DNA of 64,000 nt from Lepeophtheirus salmonis (GCF_016086655.4 NC_052131.2:9469940-9533939), one strand, 5' to 3'; numbered from the stretch's first letter, positions 50,953 through 61,786 are shown. Notes: generated by a model not told the origin, from the letters alone. A program made the numbers and translations.

Positions 50953-51006
50953 AGGGGTGGGGGGGGAGGGATTTATGTACATAATTTATTTATTATGTAC
51001 ATAAAT
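50953..51006. repeat. G-rich tract followed by a perfect 15-bp hairpin
   Basis: GGGGTGGGGGGGGAGGG (50954-50970) could form a G-quadruplex. Immediately after it, ATTTATGTACATAAT (50971-50985) and its exact reverse complement (50992-51006) enclose a six-base loop. The pairing can be read directly from the sequence; function is unknown. Confidence 0.7.
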
Positions 51007-52680
51007 ATTGATTAGTATTCAATAAAAACTTTATGCCCCATTATATAATAATTATAACTAAATAGTCTAACTGTGGGAGTTGCAGTTATAGTTGTTTAAA
51101 TAAATGAAGGCATTTAATTGTATTTAATGTTTTATTCTCCCCTACAACATGAACGCTATCCATTAGTATTCTTCTGTCGTTGGACATGGCCATGAGTAAA
51201 ACTTAAGACAATAGGTGGCATAATGTGTCGCTTTCGCAGTGATTTTATACACATAATTGTCTAAGGGCTCTACATATTTTGATATTCATACCATCATCTC
51301 TCCAATTTAAGAATCTTTATACATATGTCTATAAAATCAAATAAGGTAGAGACAGACAGAGGAATACTCTGAGCGTAACATTACCACAAATTGTTGTTCA
51401 CACGGCAATTAAGAAGTTTGGAAATAGGGTGCCCAAGAAAAGTATTCACAAGGGATGACAAAAGTTAATTTTTGTTTTATTATTTTGCTGCTTTTTACCT
51501 TAAACTCTTACTCAAATGCAAGGAAACAGTTTTGATGCTAACGTCACTTCCTTTCTGGATTATTTACATGTATATTTAATTATTAAACTCTGAGTTATAT
51601 GAAATATTATAAAAAATTATTAAACTTTGGTAGATGATTCTATGTTGATAATCATATATCCCTTACCTTTTTTTAAGTAGCGAATTGCATCATGAAATGA
51701 GGAGCTTATTAAGCCTACTTTGCATCCCTAAACCGAAATACAAATACATAATATCTGTTGTGTGTGTAACATATTGTCGCATCCATCTTTTTGTACAGCT
51801 AAATTCCTGAATCCAATTTTTTGGGAATGGTACAGATACTCATTGTCCTATTAGATATATATATATATGAACTAAGGGCAAAGAACGTTTCATGTAGCTA
51901 AAATATCCCTTTGAATGTGTCTAAGCATTCCATGAAAGTAATCAGACGAAGATTTCTACGGAGATAACGGAGGATTCATAATTTCTGGAGCCTCTTATTT
52001 GTAGCATTTATAAAAAAATGTCTGTAGGTTGTATATACCTATGTATATTTAATAAATGTAATATTATTTCGTGGGGTTAGATAAAAGGAACAACTACTTT
52101 TTGGTTGTTATTAGAGTAAAGGATTATCAAGGTAGGGTATAACCCCTCATACCAAAGAAAACCAACGTAGATTGTTTGTAGAAATACCAATATACATATA
52201 CAGTATACGCATACATAGAATCTATCTTTAAAATCTCTCTTTGTACGCTTGTCCTTACTCAATGGTTATGAAAAAGAAAGGGAGAAATTAGGGTTAGGGA
52301 TATAAAAAGAGGTCATTTGAGCTCTTTCCAGGGAATGGGAAATAATAATAGCATATAATAATACTAATAAGAATAATAAATGTTTCATGAACAAAATGGA
52401 AAGAAGAAAGAATGGATAAAGTTCAAAGATTCGTTGACTTTTATTTCTCTCTCTCTCTCTCTCTCTTTCATTTAAGTAATATCTAATCAAAACATTTCTT
52501 AAAGTACAATTTTGAAAAGACATCTTATAAAAAATAAAACTTTCTTAATGTACTGGGACTTCTTACTTTTGCCAAATATTATTTAAGCGAGGAAAATGAG
52601 TATCATTTTGTAAGAAATTCAATATGTTTTTATAGTTTAAAAGCTGTTAAAAAATTTACGACACACTGAATCGGCTTCCT
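51007..52680. other. Gene-free AT-rich DNA with CT microsatellite
   Basis: An uninterrupted CT run lies at 52446-52467. The minus-strand frames over it are low complexity. No gene. Confidence 0.5.
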
Positions 52681-52850
52681 TTAAATGTTGGTGCCTTCAG
52701 TCCCAATCACCTTTTCCACATGGTTCCAGAAGCAACTACAAGTGCAACCTTCGCCTAGCCCTTCTCTATCCTACTACACTCTTCCTTGATGGTGTTGATG
52801 AGAGGGGAATTGTTAGCAACGACATTTTTTTGAATCTGATGATTGAGTGG
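52681..52850 (-). pseudogene. mariner/Tc1-type transposase C-terminus relic
   Basis: The minus strand reads SLINTIKEECSRIEKG in one frame and CTCSCFWNHVEKVIGTEGTNI-stop in the next. Together they match the family's 'SLK.AI.EEW.RM' plus 'ACSSFRRRVE.VI...GGHI' ending. DNA up to about 53060 is less AT-rich and may be its upstream part, too decayed to read. One frameshift and one stop lie inside the recognised piece. Confidence 0.6.
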
Positions 52851-53060
52851 TGTCATTTGTCTTTTGAGATGAAGTCGTACCAGTGATCTTCTAATCATTT
52901 CAGATACTTTTTAGATACATGACACTCTCCTGTTCCAATACTCGGAGACGGTTTACAGTGATATCCTTGATTCAGGGGATTACTATTGCCTTGCCAATCC
53001 TCAGATAGTCTCAGAATGTCCATTACTTCGGCGCACTAGTGCTAGCCAACTCCTAATTTT

Positions 53061-54550
53061 TCATGAGTTGGCTCCATGGTTGTGAATTGCAAGCTAAATG
53101 TATTATGTTTAAATATATTACATATATTATGCTTTTTATTGGTGTATGTATATCTATGGTCAATTAATGGTTCTGTAAATTGAAAGTGAGAAGACCCAAG
53201 ACTGTATTATACTGCTTCAAAAATACATTCTTGAAAATAAAATCATACGAGAACATCTCTTTCTTATTAGTCATACTTAAAATAGTAACTTTTACTCTTA
53301 TATTTCCACATAAGTATTATCTAAAACATTTTTTTAAATATTTGAAAGTTTTTTGAAGCTCACATTTCCTTTATTTATTCGCAGATTATTAGAAATTTAA
53401 AAACGAGATGAATTATAAATTTCCGCCTAAATAACATTATTTCATGAAAAAAGTTAATTGGCAAGTATTTTCTCAAAAAAAACCTTTGAAATTAAGCTAA
53501 AATTGTACGATCTATTTAGGAACCTAAAAATTGTCGAATTTGTATTAAGCGTAGAAATCCCACCTCAGAGAATGTAAGAAAAAAATATTGTAACTTTTAG
53601 ACACACCATATCTACAGACGGAGATCATTAAAAACATTAATACTCCTTACTCGCTGATGCATTTGAATTTTCAAAATAGTGAGAAAATTTAATAAGACCA
53701 CTAATATATTGGAGGTTTTTAACTTATAATACCTTTGTTATAATTTACGTTTGTCGAGGTTTTTAACAATTCTCAAATCTGTAGTTATATTAATTTGTGG
53801 AAATACTTGCTATTTTTCTATAAGATAACAACTATTCAGTTTAGATTAAGGTTTTCACTCAATTTGAAATTGTACTAACCACTCAACAAATGAATAATGT
53901 TTTCGCATTTGTTAACAGAAAACCTATGAACTTTTCTAAAAATACGTTTTGAGGATATACAATTGAATAAAAAGTTTTAACAGTTCCTCGTTTAAAGATA
54001 ATTAACCAGAAAATTGTGTCATCTCATGATCTAATTACAATAACATATTTTGTCAAACAATTTAACGAGTATATATCTTACAAATTAAGGCATGTTTAAT
54101 AGACATTTAAGCACAATTTTACAAGGACTATAGCTACCCAATTTAAAGACTTTTTTTGATGATTACAAGAGGCCCTTCTTTTGATTGGAAGTATCTTAAT
54201 TCATTATTTACTTTCTCTTTCTCTATATCTCTTCTTCACTTTCCAATGCCTGAGGCCTAGTTATGTATTGCGATATGTTATTACTTCATTTTTAAATATA
54301 TTTAATAATATGCATGTAAAATATTTCCTCTGATTTTAACAGTTGCATCTGTTACTAAGGGTTGAAATTCATTTAAGTCTAAGCCTTTTACAAGGTCTTC
54401 ACTGCTCAATTTACATGTTTTCATCTCTTATTATGTTTGTGAACCCATAACATCAGCATATGTTATTACGTCATCATAGGAAATTAAATGATCTTGTTTC
54501 ATGGTGATAAATAAATTGAAAATTTTACAAAATTAGATTTACCCCACGAT
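53061..54550. other. Gene-free AT-rich DNA
   Basis: Nothing recognised. Confidence 0.45.
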
Positions 54551-54800
54551 CAAATGTTGTGTTAGTACTAATTTAGGATCGAGAACTACAGTTCAGGTTA
54601 GTCTCTGTTTGTTCCTACATATTGGTTCCAAAAAATAGACCAATCGGTTTTCTTTTAATTTCCATCAAAGTAAAGTAAGATAGTATTATTTGAATAAATG
54701 TCAGATTGTAAGAAAATTAATTGATATCTTCTGATAAATTCTATGGAACCTGATTTAGTTAAAGTTGTAAGTCATATGACCTGCCAATATGTTAAAAAAC
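54551..54800 (+). repeat. Dispersed repeat C, copy 2 (partial)
   Basis: TGTTGTGTTAGTACTAATTT and GAACTACAGTTCAGGTTAGT match the start of the 48905 copy at moderate divergence. A further 'TTAGTCTCTGTCTGGTCC' near 54960 suggests related sequence continues or recurs. Confidence 0.4.
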
Positions 54801-55738
54801 AAAAAACGACCACATAACCCTAAAAGCTTAAAGAATGTTTGAGGAGAGAGCCTCTTAGCAATCACGACAGCTTGTTAGATTAACTACAAGCAAATGAGTT
54901 GAAATCTCCGGGTCGAAATTAGTATAAATTTTATTTTATGGCCTACATCTGTTTTTCTGTTTAGTCTCTGTCTGGTCCCCCAAATTCGTTCTGAAAAATT
55001 AGATAAATTGTTCTTTGATAACAGCAGGGATAGTCTTCTTCTAGTTCTTTTCATTACGCCTAAATACAATGATGAAAGAAATAATGAGAGATGGCGGGAA
55101 AAAAGGTTTTTATGGTTTATAAAAACCCATATCTAAGATAATGTTATATAAAATATGGTATTCCTGAGAGGTATTATAATTATATATAACGTTTGAATCT
55201 TAATTAGAATAGGTAGGAATACAACTAAAACACACCCATTTGCTCTTGAATAAGTAAGCCCCGGGAAATATATTCCGATTATTTTTTTGATTTATTTAAT
55301 AGCAGCGTTTTCTAATCTAATTAAGCACATCACTTTGAATTTGAAGCATAAAGTTATTCCCCACGAACTGGAAACTTTGTGACATTTTCATTATTTAATT
55401 ATTTATTTCTAGGCGTACATAAATTTAACACTTTTTTTTGATAAATTATTTGAAAGTTAATATATTATCCCCGCCAAAGCTATTTCATTTTTCTTCTTTA
55501 GCAAAAAGATAGAATTATACTAAAAAAATATGGGATTCATGGAAAGAAGATTTAAAAATAAATAATTACTGTTTTATTTATAGAAAGTTATTGTGGGCTT
55601 TCCATATGGACGCTACAAAAATTCCTTTTTTTTTCTATTTATATTTATAAACATAATTCTTACTCTAATCAGAAACAGGATTTTTGTTTTTTCTCTGAAA
55701 TTATCATTATTTTTTTGTGAATGACATTTGATTTTGAT

Positions 55739-55781
55739 ATTTACTTAAGTATATATTATGTTTACATATACTTAAGTAAAT
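55739..55781. repeat. Perfect hairpin, 16-bp stem, 11-base loop
   Basis: ATTTACTTAAGTATAT (55739-55754) and its exact reverse complement (55766-55781) flank ATTATGTTTAC. No reading frame or known RNA family fits. Confidence 0.7.
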
Positions 55782-55946
55782 TGATAATATTCTTTCTATA
55801 TTCCGTTATCATATATATTGTAGATTGTAGGTTAGGGGACTCTGTCTAAAAAAGATAACCTTTTCTTCTGTTTTTTGTACCGTGCTTGGACCTAATGACA
55901 ACATCTGTGCAATTTCATTGAAATATAGGTATATAAAGATATATCT

Positions 55947-57117
55947 TGAGCACAAAGCCGATGAAATTTCAAAAACTAGTCGGGGGACTATAAAATTCAG
56001 TTTTTAAAAGTAATTAATAATTTGATTTTGAGCTGTGAGATAATTGTCAGTTTTTCATTGTTTTTGGTCAAGCCATAGAGAAAGAAATATATAGAGGATA
56101 GAACGATGTAGCTCAAAAGACAGCGGGCTTAGGAGAATTTTTTTCTTTTGAACTCAATGTGCGTAAGTTCGAGCTCCAGTCGCTCCAAGAGAAGGAAATA
56201 TACATTCTGTATATGGATTTCACCAAAAGATTCCTAGGTCAGATGGAATAAATGTACTATAATGTGTATTTATACTTAATCAGTGCAACTCCATCTCACC
56301 AGTTAAAGGAACATTAAAAAAAATGCATAGAGGTAACAAAATGAGCAAATGATTGTACAAAGTTATCAGCTGACAAAATCAGTATAATGTGACTTTACAT
56401 TTATTAACTTTTCTTACATTAATAATCGGTAGTTCTAACTAGAGAAATAATTTCAAATATTATTGACCCTGACGATGTAATAAAAAGTGAACCAATTAAC
56501 TTATTTCCAATAACTGACGTTAAAATTATAATATAAACTTATACCAGGAGATAAATTGATATGCAATAATGCCTTGACATACGAGTTTATTTTGTTCCAG
56601 GACCGGAAGACAAAGGAATTTATAAATAACTAAAAAATTGATTAATTATTATTTTATCACCAGCTCGTATCTTAATCAAATCTGTATGTTACGGCACCCT
56701 TATCTCAAAAGATCACTGTATCTTTATTTCTACTCTTTGCCATAGCTGACGTTCACGGCTATAGACAAAAGATTTTGATATAGAACAGTCTTACCGAACT
56801 GCCAATCAAAATCACTTCGTCCTCTCTAGGTATTTCTTTCTCTGCAATATGGAAATATTTAATAGTAACAAATTTAACATTTAAAATCTGCTTCCTAAAA
56901 AAATACAAGTATATTATGTATTCATGGTGTAATTTTTTTTTAATTAACTTTACTTTTTGTTATAACAATTCTTTAAGCAAAGGTATACATACTTTTTTAA
57001 CGTACGTACTTTAATCTAAATATATATCAGACAAAAAAATTATTATAAACATACAAAACCCCAAATAGTATATAACTTTTTGCCAATTTCCCAGAAATTT
57101 CATCGGCTTTGTGCTCA
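55947..57117. repeat. Inverted 24-base exact match enclosing 1.1 kb
   Basis: TGAGCACAAAGCCGATGAAA plus TTTC at 55947-55970 recurs exactly in reverse complement at 57094-57117. The interval contains SINE copy 2 and a 'CTTGACATACGAG' repeat near 56575. It may be the inner part of terminal repeats or two copies of an interspersed repeat. Confidence 0.5.
56101..56306 (+). repeat. tRNA-derived SINE, copy 2 (best preserved)
   Basis: The head GATGTAGCTCAAAAGACAGC (A-box region 56106-56125) and AGTTCGAGCTCC (B box, 56166-56177) have the sequence and spacing of a tRNA gene's pol III promoter, but the sequence does not fold into a proper tRNA. A tRNA-unrelated body (ATTCCTAGGTCAG...) and the tail CAGTGCAACTCCATCTCACC follow. 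The whole aligns with 5031-5229. Confidence 0.7.
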
Positions 57118-57893
57118 GGGTAAATATTAAAAATTTTCGATGAAATTCCACAAATATGTTAATTATTTCAATAAACAGTACCAAAAAAAGCTTAAGCATA
57201 ATCAAAAAATTAACCAGGGCGATTGAAGTAGCAGTTGTTGAACATTATCTTGCGCTATGTTTGATAAAACAGGGAAACTGCAAATCATTCAGCACATCTT
57301 AAATTATTAAAAACAAGGTGGACAATATTTTTTACTGATACTACGAATACTCAAGATTATGAAAAGGAAATTTTTTACTCATAGTATCATATTTGGGACG
57401 GTAGAAAGGCCTAAAAATGGCCAAATTACTGCAAAAAAATAACATTAAAATGGTTTTTACTACGTTAAAAATGGCGTGTGAGGTCTCATACTTTGCTCAA
57501 ACAAAGTTATGTTATTGTTTCCAGCAGAAAAGGTATTTGTTTTGGAAAAGAAATATATTAACTTGAAAACGGGACAATCTAAGCGTGGGCCTTTTATTAA
57601 TACAATTTTTTCTTTGAAAGATCACAGAGAGCCTCTGGGTAATTTATATGAGCCAAGAATAATAAAGAAGTAGGACGGCTGAAGAATATTGAAAATTAAT
57701 TTAATAAATCTTTTTTTTTTTTTTTGGCATGTTTGGAGAAATTCAATATTGGTTCGAATAATGGTATTTGCATGAATATGTAGTAGTTGAAAAAAGTTAT
57801 AATACCTGAAAATAATAGTTTGCATTTTTATTACAAACTTTTTTTCTCCTTTCTACAAATTATTTTATTTTTTATTATTTTTATTTTTTTCAG
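56307..57893. other. Gene-free DNA left of the Tob acceptor (probable Tob intron)
   Basis: AT-rich sequence ending in the polypyrimidine tract and CAG at 57891-57893. Apart from the repeat arm at 57094-57117 and a diverged 'GACATACGAGTTTATT' repeat near 56577, nothing is recognised. Intron status follows from the acceptor call. Confidence 0.45.
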
Positions 57894-58119
57894 GCATGTT
57901 CTACGTCACTAGCAGTACTACTATCACCAATCTACCATTAATCCTTTAAAAATTTACTTAGCCAGAAGCCTTTCATACAAGCAGAAGACGGACGAAGGGA
58001 AACGAAAAAGTGTATTTTGTCAAGAAAAAACCCCCAAACTACAAGAGAGTGTTAATTGTTATCTTTTGCAACCAATATCGTGATCAGTGATTAATTTTTT
58101 ATCTACATACATAACCACA
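57894..58119 (+). other. Tob: 5' UTR part of Tob coding exon, with splice acceptor
   Basis: A long pyrimidine tract ends in CAG at 57891-57893, a strong 3' splice acceptor 226 bases before the Tob ATG. The exon should therefore begin near 57894 and an intron should lie to the left. The segment is less AT-rich than the DNA before it. No matching donor or first exon could be assigned. It contains a 17-codon upstream ORF (separate entry). Confidence 0.6.
57896..57949 (+). promoter_or_regulatory. Upstream ORF (17 codons) in Tob 5' UTR
   Basis: An ATG two bases after the predicted splice junction opens a reading frame of 17 codons and stops with TAA, 170 bases before the Tob start. Short uORFs often lower translation of the main frame; that role here is inference. 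The ATG sits so close to the exon edge that its context depends on the unknown upstream exon. Confidence 0.4.
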
Positions 58120-59442
58120 ATGCATACGGAAATACAAATTGCTCAGAACTTTGTACTCAACTTTCTATACAACAAGCTCCCTCGAAGACGGGTGAATTTA
58201 TTTGGAGAGGAAATAGAGCTTGCATTACTTGACAAATTCCAGGATCATTGGTATCCAGATCAGCCCTTTAAAGGATCAGCTTATCGTTGTTTAAAAATAA
58301 CTGATCCTGCAGATCCAGTATTGAATAGAGCGGCCCGTGAATCTGGAAATCCCATTAGTGATATAATTGAAAATCTTCCGGCAGATCTGGCCATGTGGAT
58401 TGATCCAGGAGAAGTGAGCTATCGGATCGGAGAGAAGGGATCAGTACAAATTATTTATTCGGAAAGAAGCGGGAGAAATTATAACATGTCCGTGCCTCTT
58501 TCTTCTGAGACGGATTTGGAGACAAATTTCTCAAATATGCAACTTTCTAACATCAGTTCTAGTAATAATAGTAGTCTCCGTTCAAGCAATTGTAATCAAA
58601 CAACACCACAACCCAACCAACAGCAATCACAGATACAGCAGGTCCAGCAGACAAATCAGTCTCTTCTGGGTCAACGCACCCATGTGAGTGGTGTCCCCGC
58701 GATTCATCAAAGCTCCATTACTTATACGGCTGGTATGTTTGCAAAGACGAAATTTGGATCCACAAAACTCAAAACCAAATATACAAATCACCACCACAAC
58801 CATCACAACAGCAACAGCAACCACCATCATCACAACAACAGCAACCATGTAAACCATCACCACAAAAAGCAAGGAGCTTCGGCTCCCTTTTTCAATAACG
58901 TGAATGGGGGAACTGGTGGATACTCTGGTCCAAAATCTGACTCACTTTGGTCTCGCCCGGGTAATACTCGTTGGTCTTACTCGATTCCATCATTTTATGG
59001 ACAACAACAACAACCCTCTCAGACACAACAACAAGGCCCCAATCCCAACATCATCATGCCACCAAATAACAGCAGTGGAAGCAGCAGTCAGTATCAACCA
59101 ATAAATACTATCCAAGCTCAAAATGACTTTATCAATGAGTTGTTTTCTTCTTCATCCAACGGGTCCTTGTCCTCCTCTAGCTCTTCTTCATCATCATCCA
59201 GCTCATCCAGCTCTTCTTCTTCATCATCTAATGAATACAACTTCGACTCCTTCCCCTTTCCGTCAACCCAAACGCAGAACCAGCGGCAAAACAACAGTTT
59301 CCTCTTTGGAGCTAGTGGGAGTAGCAGTAATAATGGATCGAAAGATTCGGATGATTTTTTTCTATACTCCCGTGGAGGACCTCCATCCTCCGAATCCAAT
59401 GAAAATAACAATCCACACCAGTTCTTACAACTAGCAAATTAA
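58120..59442 (+). CDS. Tob: Tob, BTG/Tob family anti-proliferative protein (440 aa)
   Basis: Tob proteins bind the CCR4-NOT deadenylase through the N-terminal BTG domain and promote mRNA deadenylation and growth arrest (family knowledge). Residues 1-113 are a full BTG domain: NKLPRRRVNLFGEE at 18-31, box A around 27-57 with HWYP (43-46) and FKGSAYRC (50-57), and box B around 90-107 with LAMWIDPGEVSYRIGEKG, including the conserved Trp93 and Asp95. A second Tob-specific motif, TAGMFAKTKFGSTK, lies at 203-216. The rest is low complexity: Gln-rich 160-185, His/Asn-rich 224-248, Gln/Pro around 300, Ser-rich 342-370. At 440 aa it is longer than vertebrate TOB1/TOB2 (about 345) because of these tracts. 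The start is the first in-frame ATG, with A at -3, and begins the domain. The frame is open upstream to a GTG at 58087, but that part lacks family similarity. No PAM2 motif (L-x-P-x-A-x-x-F-x-P) is visible. The coding region is one exon, as in vertebrate TOB genes. Confidence 0.96.
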   Translation: MHTEIQIAQNFVLNFLYNKLPRRRVNLFGEEIELALLDKFQDHWYPDQPFKGSAYRCLKITDPADPVLNRAARESGNPISDIIENLPADLAMWIDPGEVSYRIGEKGSVQIIYSERSGRNYNMSVPLSSETDLETNFSNMQLSNISSSNNSSLRSSNCNQTTPQPNQQQSQIQQVQQTNQSLLGQRTHVSGVPAIHQSSITYTAGMFAKTKFGSTKLKTKYTNHHHNHHNSNSNHHHHNNSNHVNHHHKKQGASAPFFNNVNGGTGGYSGPKSDSLWSRPGNTRWSYSIPSFYGQQQQPSQTQQQGPNPNIIMPPNNSSGSSSQYQPINTIQAQNDFINELFSSSSNGSLSSSSSSSSSSSSSSSSSSSSNEYNFDSFPFPSTQTQNQRQNNSFLFGASGSSSNNGSKDSDDFFLYSRGGPPSSESNENNNPHQFLQLAN

Positions 59443-59760
59443 TCAATAACAAGAATCAAATATTACTTATACATATATAGGGCTTTTCAATCCCTAGTAA
59501 GGCTTTGTCTAATAAACATGAATTTAAGTCGAATATAAGTACTTAACTTTTCGATCAATAGCATTCATTTACAAAACAATAACCTATACTTGGAAGGGTG
59601 CTGTGAATATATATCAAAAAATTATTACAATACAAATTACACAGTTAAGGAGGACGGGTTAGATTTGTTAATCTTTATATTTATAGATCCTTAATTTTTA
59701 TGTTCATCAGAGCCCAAGAGGTAATAATATAATCGTTAATATTCTAATAAATATCGAATA
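59443..59760 (+). other. Tob: Tob 3' UTR, proximal part, with AATAAA signals
   Basis: AT-rich sequence follows the TAA stop. Canonical AATAAA hexamers occur at 59511-59516 and again near 59747, with more further on. The first lies only about 70 bases after the stop, so the transcript end cannot be chosen from sequence alone. A Pumilio-like TGTAAATA occurs near 60706 if the UTR is long. Confidence 0.4.
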
Positions 59761-60900
59761 TTTAATAGATTATACATAAGCAACATGATTGGTCACATTA
59801 ATGTTTTGTAAGCAAATGTTATAGATTGAAAAGTTTTCTACAAACAAATACAAAAGTTTATTACAAATTTAGCTGACAAAATAAAGTTGGCGTAAGGGAA
59901 ACCCTGTAATTATTACTTAATTTACAAAAAATATTATAATCTATAATTGTTTGATAAGAAAATTTCAATAAGTGACATCACTGCTTGCTGCTTAAAAATC
60001 GTATCTCTCTCCTGAAGCAAGAGTCAATTTAGGTTTGTTTTCTGTTGGGTTTTTTTGATCTTTTATAAACGTATAGTTAATTTTTATATTAGACCAATAT
60101 TGGAAAGATAAATAATTATTATAATAGTTCATTAAAAACATATTAAAAAGTATTTTTTTCACTATTTTTACCAAAGGTTGAGAAGTGCTCTACACCATTG
60201 TCAAAAGTTTAAAAGAAAAAAAAACATTACTTACATAGTTATTAATAAATTAGTCCAAATTTTTACATCTCAACCTTTGGTAAATTTAATTTTTTTATAA
60301 CTTCATTATTCTTATAAAATACACTTTTCATAAATCCCGCCCCAATAAATTTATGCTCTCCTTATTGAATCATGATTTTTTTTTATAAATACAGGAATTG
60401 AATAGTATTTAATACATTACAAAAATAAAATATCAATATATATTATATTTAAAAAGGACAAAAAGACAAAAAAAACATATTATAATACTGAATTAATACA
60501 CTACACTAAATATTAAGACATTATTTTTTATAGTTTTTCAAGTAGTTCATATCTATTAAATTATTATTATATAATATAAATGTATATATTTACAATATAT
60601 ATATACATCAACAAATAATTTTTTAATAAAAAATCCAAAAATATTAGCCTTTTTTCTTATACTACTAAATAAATAACACCTACAAAAAAAGATTTTTTTT
60701 TTTTTGTAAATATTACGAAGAAAAGAAAATAGCAGGGAAAAAATAGTCAAAAAAGAAGATAATTATTATCAAGCAAACCTTAAAAACTTGGAAAATATCA
60801 TATTATTTATCTTCGAAAGTTATATTTTATGGATTCCCTTGTGTCCTCAGTAATTTTCTCTTTAAAAAAAAGTTGCATCCCCCTTTTTTGTTTATCAACA
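59761..60900. other. AT-rich stretch downstream of Tob, no gene seen
   Basis: Very AT-rich sequence with several AATAAA hexamers. Open frames are short and low in complexity. It could be distal Tob 3' UTR or intergenic DNA. Confidence 0.5.
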
Positions 60901-60910
60901 ACTCCACTCA

Positions 60911-60990
60911 TGACGTCATTGGAGTGTTGTAATCATTGGCATCACGCAACCTATAAAACATCACTCTTATAATATAAAAGGAGGCACAAG
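60911..60990 (+). promoter_or_regulatory. Candidate core promoter: CRE, inverted CCAAT boxes, TATA
   Basis: A palindromic cAMP-response-type site TGACGTCA at 60911-60918 is followed by ATTGG (inverted CCAAT) at 60919-60923 and 60935-60939 and by CTATAAAA at 60951-60958, giving a conventional promoter order on the plus strand. A start site would be expected near 60985. No convincing coding sequence follows within 1 kb, so the promoter may serve a non-coding or distant exon, or be chance. Confidence 0.35.
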
Positions 60991-61209
60991 ACCATCTTAA
61001 ATTTTTAGAGACTGAATAATAATTAATTAATTTTCTTTCACCTTAAATTTTTTTTTTGAAGCGTGATTCTGAAATTTCATACATTATTTGTGCTAATATG
61101 TTCAGATTATGTACTGTAAAAAATTTATCTGCCCTCCTTACCCTGAATTTTCCTTTTTTTCCCCCTTTTTGTTTCCATAATAAAAAAAGGAAAAAGTTAT
61201 TCCTCATTT

Positions 61210-61258
61210 TTTTATCTCTCTCTCTCACTGTCTCTCTCTTCATATATCTATCTCTCTT
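61210..61258. repeat. CT-rich simple repeat
   Basis: Imperfect (CT)n tract with a few interruptions; it generates the low-complexity open frames on both strands here, which were not called. Confidence 0.8.
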
Positions 61259-61778
61259 TGCCTCTACTTTCTCCTCCATTTTGTTCTTCTCCCAAAAGAG
61301 GAGAAGAAAAAGTTACAAATTAAACATCAATTTTTAATTATGTACTACATATTTCATTTTTTCACTAATTAATTATTTTTGCTACATAGAGAAATAAATT
61401 ATACTACTATATAATATACCAAAAAAATAGCTTTTAAAAAAAATCGTTAAGTAACGGCCTGAGATTTTTATAGCCCTTTCCTCCATCAATAATAATAGTA
61501 ATATTAAATTTGTCAAATATTATATCACCATCGTTAGATTTTCGTGTTGTTTTTTTATGTATATCCTTATGAAAAAGAACAAAATATTATGTCGTTTCCC
61601 TTCCTACCTTTACATATTAATTATATACAAAGAAAAAAACATATATTAATAGCTCATTTTTTAGTTATTAAAGTATTAAATTAATATTCATATTACATAC
61701 ATATATATTATATATTCTTTTTACATACTTACAATAATATTATTATAAACAATGAATAGGAATAAATTTATGGTAAAA

Positions 61779-61786
61779 TGACGTCA
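61779..61786. promoter_or_regulatory. Second palindromic CRE-type site downstream of Tob
   Basis: A perfect TGACGTCA octamer about 870 bases right of the one at 60911. No TATA or CCAAT context was noticed, so regulatory function is uncertain. Confidence 0.25.

Noticed and set aside
56101..56180. tRNA gene
   Set aside because: A and B boxes are present but the stems of a tRNA cloverleaf do not form, and a SINE body and tail follow.
58087..58119. In-frame extension of Tob upstream to a GTG
   Set aside because: The frame is merely open; the BTG domain starts at the ATG at 58120, which has a good context, and eukaryotic nuclear genes rarely start at GTG.
59118..59434. Overlapping 97- and 103-codon frames within Tob on both strands
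   Set aside because: They are shadows of the low-complexity Ser/Gln region of Tob and have no independent motif.
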